From NCBI RefSeq assembly GCF_017591425.1, contig NW_024465751.1:3410001-3474000 (forward strand): 64,000 nt of DNA, written 5' to 3'. A program made the translations under genes and the position numbers. Within the stretch, counting starts at the first letter, position 1, and every line of letters begins with the position of its first letter. Below are positions 55,300 to 64,000 of this stretch, piece by piece. The notes under the pieces were generated by a model. That model saw nothing but the letters and a program-made list of their open reading frames with translations, had not been told where the DNA came from and searched no databases. This stretch comes from Ochotona curzoniae. Taxonomy: Eukaryota > Chordata > Mammalia > Lagomorpha > Ochotonidae.

Positions 55300-57835
55300 T
55301 TACTTTGCATTCTGTAAATTCTATTAATTTATGTATCTGTTTTATTATACAGTTTCATAGGGGAAATCCCTGGGGTTTCCATTCTATCCCTCCCTAAGTC
55401 CCCTTCCCCCAATGATTTCCCTTCTGTTATGACAATAGTATAGTCCTTCTAAAATAGTTATATGTCCACCATTCTGCTATTTAAGCGTATCTTGGCATTG
55501 TAGGTATGGTGGATGGCAGAGTGTAACATTCTATCATCAATATATATTTAGCAGTTTCATTGGGAGTCCACCTTTGATTTGAAGTAGAGATGTATACAAC
55601 ATTATATCTTCACATCTTCATATGATAGTCTCTATTATACAGTTCCTCTAACTTACTCTATGTACATGCATATTTACCTATATATTATTGATCTTGTATT
55701 GTGCATGAAGGTTGGCTTCTATCAGAAAGAACATATGATATTTGTCCTTTTGGAACTGGCTTACTTAATTAACTGAGCATGATAGGCAAATGGTAGAATT
55801 TCATTCTTTTTTAATCACTGAGTAGTATTCCATACATTAGATATGGAAGTGTATTTACCCACTCCTCTTTTTATGAGCATCTGGATTGTTTCCAAGTCTT
55901 TGCTAGTGTGGATTGTGCTGCTGTAAATACAGGATTACAGCTGTGTAATATAGGATTGCAGGTCACTTCCTCATATGCAGATTTCATTTGCTTTGGATAT
56001 ATCTCCAGAGGTAGTGTAGCTGGGTCATACAACAAATAAATTTTTAGTTGTCTTAACACTTTCTATACTGACTCACATAGTGGTTGTACTAGCCTACATT
56101 TCCACTAACAGTGAAGAGGGTACCTTTCTCCGCACATTCACAGGAGCAGATGTTGTTAGTTGAGTTCTGAATGTAGGCCAAGCTCACTGGAATTACGTGG
56201 AACCTCAATGTAGTTTTCATTTGTATTTCTCTGATAGCTAGCGAGCCTGAGCATTTTTTTTTCATATGAATATTAGTTATTTAAATTTGGTCTTTTGAAA
56301 AACTTTGTTCATTTTCTTCACCCATTTTTTTTCACAGAATTTTTTTTTTTTTTTTTTTGCTATTGTTGAGTTCTGAAGGTCTTTGTAAATCCCGAATATT
56401 ATTCCCCTATCAGCTGCGTGGTGCGTGAAGTTTTTCTCTTCACTTACTGTTGCTTCTTTACTTTGTTGATAGTTACCTTTGCTGTACAGAAGAGTCTCAG
56501 TTTTATGTAGTCCCACTTATTTATTTTGAATTTTGGCTGCCTATGCTTTTGTTGACTTTTTAAAGAGTTATTTATTTTTATTACAAAGGCAGATATATAG
56601 AGAGAGGAGGAAAGACAGAAAGAAATATCTTTTGTCCTATGATTAACTCCCCAAGTGACTGCAATGGCCAGTGCTGCGCATATCCGAAGCCAGGAACCAG
56701 GAGCTCTTCTGGGTCCCAAGGTTTGGGCCATCCTCGACTGCTTTCCCAGGCCACAAGCAGGGAGCTGAACGGGAAGCAGCACTGTTGGGATTAGAACTGG
56801 TGCCCATATGGGATCCCGTCATGTTCAATACGAGGACTTCAGCCACTAGACCCTTTGGCGCCTTTCTAAGAAGTCTTTCCCAGTGCCTTTATCTTATGGA
56901 GTACTTCCTATGTTTTCCTCTAATCATTTTCTGGTTTCTAGGTACAGATTTATGTCCTTAGTTCACTTAGAGCTGATTTTTGTAGAATTTGACGTGTGAG
57001 GGTCTTGCTTTTTTCCTCTCGGGCTGCTATCCAATTGCCCCAATAGCATTTGTTGAAGAGACCAGGCTTTTTGCCTTGATTATATTCTTTTCTCTCATCA
57101 AAGATTAGTTGGCTGTATATGTATGGACTCCCTTCTGGGGTTTCTATTCTGCTGCATTGGTGTTCCCCGTTTTTGTACCAGTCCCCAACTGCTTTGATTA
57201 TCATCACCCTGTAGTATGTGTTGAGGTCTGGAACTGTGATTCCTTCAGCTTGATTTTCATTGTCCAGGATGAACTTTTGTATTATTTTTTCTATTTCTGT
57301 TAAGAATGTTATTGAGATTTTGATTGTGATCACATAGACTCTACATATTATTTTGTTAATTTGGATATTTTGATAATGTGGATCTTGCCAATCCAGAAAC
57401 ATGATAGGTTTCTCCATCTTTTAATTTCTTTTTTCTATTTGATTTTTAATGTTTTATAATTGATCATGGAGGTTTTCCACATCTTTAATTAAGTTAACCC
57501 TAAGTTATTTGATATTCCTCTCTGTTATTTAAAGGAGACTACTTACAAGCTCTTTCTCAGCTATGGAGTTATTTGTGTATACTGATGCCATTGATTCACA
57601 TACATTAACTTTGTATCCTGCTGCCCTGCCAAATTTTGTGTTCCAAAAGTCTCTTGATTGAGTCTTTTCATTTTCTTATGTGGAGGATCATGTGATCTGC
57701 ACACAGCTATAAATCTGATTTGAATTCCTTAAATTTCTTTTTCAGAGGACTTCCAATGCTATATTGAATAGCAGTGGCAAGCGTGGACATCCTTGTCTAC
57801 TTTCAAATCGTAGTGGAAAAGCATCTGTCAGTCTT
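55300..57835 (-). mobile_element. L1, 5'-truncated, antisense, interrupted by a CSINE
   Basis: Read on the minus strand this runs from reverse-transcriptase-domain sequence (57,742-57,835, an RQGCP-LPLLFNI motif) through the ORF2 C-terminal region to a lagomorph 3' UTR near 55,300-55,700. The longest surviving ORF2 piece is a 155-codon open frame at 56,950-57,417 with LTEIEKIIQKFI, LIFDE and LFNKCYWGNW motifs. A CSINE splits it at 56,558-56,861. Stops and frameshifts make it dead. 5' truncation near 57,835. Better preserved than the other L1 pieces here. Confidence 0.9.
56558..56861 (-). mobile_element. CSINE inserted in the L1
   Basis: Antisense C-repeat: 'AAAGAGTTATTTATTTTTATTACAAAGGCAGATATATAG', 'CGAAGCCAGGAACCAGGAGCTCTTC', 'CCAGGCCACAAGCAGGGAGCTGAACGGGAAGCAG', 'GCCCATATGGGATCCCG'. 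L1 sequence resumes on both sides. Exact duplicated ends are not clear to me. Confidence 0.88.
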
Positions 57836-58139
57836 GCAAATGAGCCAATAGCTTCAGGGTTTAGGTAGGGGGTGGTGGGTGAGGAGAGAGCAGGGTTTGG
57901 AGAGGAATAACTTGAACTACAGCCAAATCCCTCCTCTTCCAAAGCCCAGCACTACCTTCCATTCCTGTGGGGTGATTCCAATGACAAGAAGTATCCCTAA
58001 GTCTTAACTATATCCTGAATCTTCCTCTACCCCATTTCTCCTTGCTCTCTCATTCACTCTGTTCTGCCTCAACTGCTTCCCAGAAATAGCTTAAACATAT
58101 GCTCCTGGACTTAACATTGGCTTTTTCTTCTTTTACAAA

Positions 58140-58460
58140 TGTTCTTTTCCTGGGCATTGCAGGACTCACTCAAGCCTTGGCTTGAAAACTACCTTCTCAG
58201 TGAAAGCATCTAACCTAACCTTACAGTTCAGTACTGTGACCTCTCCCCATGCTGTATCTACAACCCAATCTTTAAACTTGCTGTGTTTTTTTATAATCGG
58301 TTTCTACTCTCAGCCCAAATAAATTAGGTTTCTCTGCCGCCAAAATAGGCACAAAGAGAAGAAATTGTTTCTATTTTCCACTGATCTTTCCCAGGTCTAC
58401 ATCTGTCTGACATGGACCTGACACACAAGAAGTACTTGTAGAATCGTGAATGAATGAGTG
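58140..58460 (+). repeat. L2 3' region, sense
   Basis: 'GGACTCACTCAAGCCTTGGCTTGAAAACTACCTTCTCAGTGAAAGCATCTAACC', then 'CTGTGACCTCTCCCCATGCTG' and an ending 'GACCTGACACACAAGAAGTACTTGTAGAATCGTGAATGAATGA'. This matches L2 order from 'cacttcctcagagaagccttccctgacc' to its 3' end. Confidence 0.7.
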
Positions 58461-58649
58461 TATTTGTATTACTAATTGTATCTTCATTTTTGCTTACATC
58501 ATGGCATCTTGATGTTAAAATAAAAGCAGAATATTCAGTTAAGAGGGTGGCATTTTGGATCAGCTGACTTGAGTACTTTACGCTCAACCCAACCAACTAG
58601 CCATTGCCTTGACATTTCACCTCTCTGAGCCTCACACTTCTCATCAAGA

Positions 58650-58925
58650 AGTGGGCCTAATGGACAGCATTGTGGTACAGTATATATAGTCACCATCTGC
58701 TATTCCAGCATCCCCTGTGAGCACTGGTTTCAGTCCTGGTGGCTGTGCTTCTATTACAGCTCCCTCGTAGTACACCTGGAAAACAGTGGACGATGGCCCA
58801 GGTACTCAGGCCTCTGCCTCCCACATGAGAGGCACAGATGGAGGTTCATGCTCCCCTCATCATCCTGCAGTCTGTCCTACACTCAGCTGTTGTGCCCACT
58901 TGAAAACCAGTACATAGAAAAGTGT
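58650..58925 (+). mobile_element. CSINE, sense, diverged
   Basis: 'CATTGTGGTACAGTATATATAGTCACC', 'GAGCACTGGTTTCAGTCCTGG', 'GGAAAACAGTGGACGATGGCCCAGG', 'GTGCCCACTTGAAAACCAGTA'. It runs into a pyrimidine-rich tail. Confidence 0.65.
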
Positions 58926-59080
58926 ATCTCTTCGTCCCTCTCTTTCTTCCATTCTTTTTGTCTCTGTTTTCTTTCTACTCTCCCTCCATCTCTTTGTCTC
59001 TTTCTCCATTCCTTCTTTTTTGCTCCTTCCCTCTCTTTTCTCCTCTTTCTCTCTCTGCAACTTTGCCTTTTATTTCTTTT
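58926..59080 (+). repeat. Pyrimidine-rich low-complexity tract
   Basis: About 150 bases of nearly pure C/T after the CSINE body, probably an expansion of its CT-rich 3' segment. It generates spurious open frames on both strands. Confidence 0.85.
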
Positions 59081-60019
59081 TTTTTATGGCCAAAACATAT
59101 TTTTATTATGATTGTGTTTATTACTCCCTCCCCCCACCTTTTATTTCTTTTTAAAGTGAGCATAATGATCACCACACTGACCTGGTAGTGTAAGAAATGA
59201 GAGTATTCTGAAGCGTTGAACACCTAGGAAAAACTTAGTAAATTTAGCTATTATTTTTAGAATGCTAACAACTGGATAAAGTTATGACTTGTTTGAAGAT
59301 CAAGTAGCCAAAATCATAGAGAAGATAATGTGCCGGTATGAATTGTTTTTGCCCTCCCTGTGTAAGGTAAGCTTGTTGATATCTCTTCTGTCACTTTGTA
59401 GGATTCACACTTGCCAAGGACATTGCTACAACTGTCTGCTGCTAATGAAGTGCATTCTCCACATTGTTCCTTTGGGCACTTTACTGCCTATCTGGGTCTC
59501 TGCTCAGATATAGCTATGTCAGATATACTTTCCCTCACTCTCCTATATAAAGCAAGAATGCCTCTTTCCTGTCATTCCTTGCTTTTAATCAACTTTGTCT
59601 CTATAGCACTTCTTGCCAATGTGCATGAGATTCTATCATGTTTTCTTTGTCTTATTTTCTGTCTTCTCATAAGCATGGCAAAGGTTCAATGTATTTTGTT
59701 GATTCGCATATTGCCTAAGCATACACGGTATTTACTGAATTGAAGAGTCTACTATTTAATAACCAATCACCCAAGCACAGTTTTCATCAGCCAGTGCCAG
59801 GCAGCAGTATATGCCAAATGCCCCATGTCTTGGTATGCCTACACACTCCAGATTTATGTCCCCCTTGATCCTGAAAAGTACCATAGTTTGCACAATGATA
59901 TTATAATAGCTATGGAGTCCAGAAGAATCAATTATGATGCATAGTTCCACAATATAGGAATCAGTAGTATAGATGGGAAAGGGGAGGAAATTACCATCAA
60001 TAATAACAGCTCAGAGGTC
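59081..60019. other. ADCY8 intron 1, unassigned
   Basis: No gene or confident repeat. A C-rich patch lies near 59,125-59,136. Confidence 0.4.
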
Positions 60020-60220
60020 TTGAAGGCTAATTACACATCCAACACTAAATGCAATGACTTCACTCAATCCCAAGAACCTTACCACAATTTTCCTCACTGA
60101 ATATTTGAGGAGCCTGAGGCTTAGGCAAGTTAAATAAATCCCCTGTCTTCCACACCTAGGAAAAGGCAGAGCTGAGATTCAAATCCTGGAAACAGGTGTA
60201 CTCTGCTGAGCTATGCTTGC
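60020..60220 (-). repeat. MIR, antisense
   Basis: 'GAGGAGCCTGAGGCTTAGGCAAGTTAAATAAATCCCCTGTC' and 'GGCAGAGCTGAGATTCAAATCCTGG' are clear antisense MIR landmarks. Confidence 0.85.
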
Positions 60221-60229
60221 AGGCACCAT

Positions 60230-60325
60230 GCTGAGGCTAGTCCTTGTGCGACCTCATTTTATCCTGCAGCAATCCTGGTAAGCAGTTATTAGTTATCCTA
60301 CTTTTTAAAATTGGTGAAATAGGCT
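60230..60325 (-). repeat. MIR fragment, antisense
   Basis: 'TTATCCTGCAGCAATCCTGGTAAGCAGTTATTAGTTATCCTACTTTTTAAAATTGGTGAAATAGG' repeats the antisense MIR 3' part directly after another MIR. Confidence 0.6.
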
Positions 60326-60699
60326 TACCTGTTTTTCTGTGGCACAATTCGAATTCATATCTAGATTAGACATTTATTTTAAAAATATTGTGAATAAAGT
60401 GTGGTTGTATCTGAGTAGCCATGGGCTGAAGACATTTAATGTCTTTGATTTTTATTTTATTTTTGCTGACTGGTATGCCATAAGATATATAACTCAGTGT
60501 TACAGACCAAAACATTTTTCACTTACTTGTAACCACTATGGACTAAAATTTTGGAAACCCATGTATTCGATTCAAGAATTAAATGTGCAAACTTGGAAAG
60601 GCAAAGATAAATGAAACTTTTATTGACAGGTTGGTTGAATTTTATCCCCACCATGGCTTTTAACAAACACTTGCCCTTGGCTAGATTGTCACTTTAAAA

Positions 60700-60892
60700 T
60701 ATAAGGTATATATTTAATTTTATATAATTGAAAGAGCAACAGAGAGAGACACAAAGAAAATCTTCCATCTTCTGGTCAACACTTCAAAGTCTGCAATCGC
60801 CAGAGCTGGGCCAGTCTGAATCCCTGAACACCGTCTAGATCTCCCATGTGAGAGGCAGAGGTCCAAGCAGTTGAGCCATCATCTATCGCATT
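60700..60892 (-). mobile_element. Degraded CSINE fragment, antisense
   Basis: 'AAAATCTTCCATCTTCTGGTCAACACTTC', 'CTGCAATCGCCAGAGCTGGGCC', 'GTCTAGATCTCCCATGTGAGAGGCAGAGGTCC', 'GTTGAGCCATC'. This is antisense C-repeat order with a central deletion. Confidence 0.6.
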
Positions 60893-63800
60893 CCAAAATG
60901 CTTTTAACAGGAAACTAGATTATAACTGGAGTAGCTGGGACTCTATACAGTGCTTCAACATGGGATGTGTCTGCACCAAGTGCTGATTTAGACTTTCTGA
61001 TACAGTACCTATCCCTTATATCACGATTTTTAAATCAGCCTACTGTATCTACTCGTCAGAGAAAAGGGGTGCTAGGAGCTGACCAAATCCCTCCCACCAT
61101 ATAAAATAATACATTTGAGGAACTTTATAGTTATTTCATGTGAGGTTATTTCTTTCATGGATTGAACCATCCGATTTGAGCCTATTAAACTGTGTTTTCA
61201 TCTTTCTTAGGCCTGTGGGATTGTCCTTTGTAACATTACACACTTTTTTTTATAAAGTAAAACAAAATGATATGATCTGCCTTGAAGAATCATGACACAA
61301 GTTACTTAGTAACTGCTCCAATTTGTGGGATACACTATACTTTTTCAAATGCACATAGCAAATGGATTTTAAGAGAAGCTCTTGTTATGTTGCTATTTTT
61401 ATATCAATAACTAATGATGAATCAAAATGTTGCTTTAAATCCAGTTACCCAATAACAATTACCATAGTAACCATCCCATTACACTACACATCCTTCACAC
61501 TCACACCGAAAACTCCTTAGGAACTGCTGGCACCACCTTCCATGACACCACCATCTGCTAGATGTAGCAAGGAGGAGATGGTGAGGGAGCTTAGCAAGAA
61601 AATGTAGCAGTTTTGTGCTAATCTTCCATATAACAGAATTTCTTTTCTCATTCCAAATCACTGTAGGATCACTCTTGCTACTTTTCCTCTGCCTGGTTTG
61701 ATTTTTGCCTGATTCTTTTCTTGGAAAGTTTCTCTCCTTCAGGTGTCCTTTAAATACTTCATATTGGAAGAGTTTTTTTCTCAACTTAATAGTATAAATC
61801 AAAAGCATATCCTTAGGGAAGCAATCATACTTGATTTATTTAGCACTAATATCTAAGTTTCAGATTCATACTTAGAACTTAGTATTTTAAAAAGAATGAA
61901 GTAAGGACAAAACTGCCTGTGAGACAGTCACATCATAGTAGCCTGGATGGCACAAATGCATAAGTTCAGTCATCCTTTTGACAATCATTGGAAGTTAACT
62001 ACATCACTAAGGATGATCAATACGTATTAGTGGTTACAGGTCACATTCCCTCAGAAGCAGATTGCAAAAGGATACTTGTACACTGTGGAGTTGAGTTCTC
62101 ATTCAAAGAGACAAGCTGAGCAAAGATGCAATTTCAACAGAAACTTCAGCCACCCCTGTTGGGGCTTCTGAAGCTGGAATATTCTGAGTTGGAGTTAAGA
62201 TACTTAAACCTTCTGTGTTTATCAGCTCTGGGGTATCTTCATGGATGGCATTAGAGGCAGTGACAGCTGAGGCCTCTGTGCCGGAAGCCATCCTTGAAGA
62301 CTTTGTCCTTCATTCCTAAAAGGAGATTGGGTGATACATCTTGGCCTCTGCAGTCCAACATTTTGTGCCGTTGGAATCCACTTTCACTTTCACAAGTTCT
62401 GAGGCATTATTCTGTAATCCTGGAGAAGCTTAAGTGAGGATACCAATGGGACTTACTCCAGCTTCCACTAGGCAGACTCCTTATGACCTGAAAGATCTGT
62501 TTATCTCTGTCCTCTACTCTTTCTATCCCATTCTTCTTACTGCCCTGGTGCACGGATGCTGGCTGAGTTGTGGTGGATTACTTGGTGGTGTGAGGCAGAT
62601 TCTAATCTTGAAACGTCACATCATACCCCAGGTCAGGGCAGAAGGCTTTTCCAGATTGTGACAGTTCCTTTTTACTGGTGACCTGGCATGAAGAATCCAG
62701 CATTCTCAAACGAAAGCAGAAGCTTGCAATTGTGTTGTCATCTGGCAAAGCACTTGTTTTTAACAACCTGAGAATCCAGCACCACTGGACCTAGTGTTCC
62801 AAACAACCCAAGTTGGTCTCTGGTGGCGATAAGTAAGCCAACCACTTCTTCCAACTTTGTTTTCTAGACTTGGTTTCCTAAGTAAGACCACAACGAGGCC
62901 TTAGGTTCCAAGTGACTGGTGTGTCCTGGAGTATAACCCAGTTCTCAGAGACTGTAGACAAGAGCTAGACATTCAGCAGGGTCTTCAAGAATACCCCTGC
63001 CTTGTGTCAGGGCATTGGATAATGGGGGCTAGATTGAGTCATATAATCAATGACTTTCTCCTTGTCCTACCCGCTCTGGTTCTCCCTCTGCTGTGAAGGA
63101 GGTCCCTCAGGTGGGCTGACAGCATGGCTAGGGCTACCTACAGGGTTCTTCCCTTATCCGACTCCTACACACATCTCTACCAAAGCTATAACACAGCTAA
63201 CCCAGGCACATATTGTCACCCTCATTTTCACATGATTAACTCTCCCTCATCTTGCAGTAACATTCTTCAAAATGGCTAACACAAATTGCCATGCACTGTG
63301 TGTGAGAAGCTGAGCGTGTGGCGAGTACGGTAGATACACCAGATGCCTGCCAGTGATCTTTCTGGGAGAATAATTTCCTTGAGTACCACAGGTTGTATCA
63401 TGCAAGCCCTTTGCTCCTTCCAGCCTCATTTAAATAGCATTTTGGGTGCAATGTGTGACAGTCCCTAGATAAAGCAGAAGAGAATTGAATCAGTGTCCAC
63501 TTTGGTCTTCAGAATATCTCTGATTTGCCTGTCTGTATATATGTATGGGCTTCATTTCCAAAACAGTGTTAAATATGACCCTCTGTTCACATGAAAAGCC
63601 TTTCTGGTAACCAGCAACTTTCAGGTCACTCATTCTTTTCGTTTGTTTCATTAAAAAAAATTTATTATGCACCTGCCATTGTTGGCTATACTGCCAGGAG
63701 CTACACACTTATCCTAGATTAGAGGGACAACAAACATTGAGTTTTCCAATGTCTGTTTTTCTCATTCTTGTATCTTCTGTTACATACAACTTGAAAGGAC

Positions 63801-64000
63801 TTGGACACACATTCCTTTTTTCTACATGAATGAAAGCTACACTTCATTGAAACCACTAATGCCCTGGAGTGACATTTTAAGGCTAATGGCTAACTCAAAA
63901 ATCATGTTTCAGGCAACAATCTCCTGCATATTCACAGAATTCAGTGAAGGGATCCATTGTAGGTCAACATGTCCACCACAGTCAAGTTTCTGTCCATTGG
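60893..64000. other. ADCY8 intron 1, distal part of window, unassigned
   Basis: No exon resembling adenylyl cyclase exon 2 is present. A minus-strand 62-codon frame at 62,103-62,291 (starts MASGTEAS) has more protein-like composition than its neighbours and a stop-rich continuation upstream to about 62,860, which might be a decayed retrocopy. I do not recognise it. Confidence 0.4.

Noticed and set aside
56950..57417. 155-codon open frame considered as a gene
   Set aside because: It matches the L1 ORF2 C-terminal region and sits inside a larger antisense L1; kept as part of that element.
58848..59223. Hydrophobic plus-strand and Glu/Lys/Arg-rich minus-strand frames
   Set aside because: Translations of a nearly pure pyrimidine tract following a CSINE.
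1..64000. CRISPR arrays, operons, bacterial mobile elements or a defence system
   Set aside because: The window is mammalian; no regularly spaced repeats or prokaryotic gene organisation are present.

Overview
This window is mammalian nuclear DNA from a lagomorph, most likely a pika (Ochotona). The evidence is a set of tRNA-derived C-repeat SINEs (CSINEs), a family restricted to lagomorphs. The best-preserved copy (48,017-48,353) begins with a GGGCCCGGCGCGGTGGCGC-type head, which I remember as closer to the pika than the rabbit subfamily. MIR, L2, MaLR and Tigger fossils fill in the mammalian background. Nothing bacterial or archaeal is present: no operons, no CRISPR array, no tRNA or rRNA genes.

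Only one real protein-coding gene is visible: the first exon of ADCY8 (Ca2+/calmodulin-stimulated adenylyl cyclase type 8), on the + strand. Its 318-codon coding part spans 33,166-34,119 and ends at a strong splice donor. It lies in a CpG island at about 31.55-34.09 kb. A composite CRE / inverted-CCAAT / E-box element lies 2 kb upstream of the start codon (31,092-31,113). The presumed 5' leader carries several upstream ATGs.

Layout. 1-30.9 kb is intergenic, gene-desert-like DNA upstream of ADCY8. It holds a 5'-inverted L1 (0-1.2 kb), nested CSINEs (1.7-2.4, 16.3-16.9 and 17.7-18.2 kb), an LTR-like block with TATA box and hairpin (5.0-5.5 kb), a diverged direct duplication (4.2-4.7 versus 6.4-7.2 kb), a Tigger-like DNA transposon fossil (13.8-14.1 kb), an internally deleted RPL7A retropseudogene (20.9-21.4 kb, - strand) and a decayed class I endogenous retrovirus with pol, env-TM and 3' LTR remnants (23.8-26.1 kb). 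30.9-34.1 kb is the ADCY8 promoter, leader and exon 1. 34.1-64.0 kb is the start of intron 1. Its first 12 kb contain only ancient repeats, a (TTCC)17 microsatellite and a second perfect palindromic CRE (42,911-42,920). From 46 kb on there are CSINEs, a second 5'-inverted L1 (49.7-51.6 kb) and a SINE-interrupted L1 (55.3-57.8 kb).

No previously undescribed multi-gene system is visible. The most useful leads are regulatory: two full CREs bracketing a cAMP-producing gene, a cluster of upstream ORFs in all three frames, and a possible intron-retained short ADCY8 transcript. Most other open frames are chance ORFs or repeat-derived. Repeat boundaries were judged by eye and are accurate to tens of bases unless a target-site duplication fixes them.
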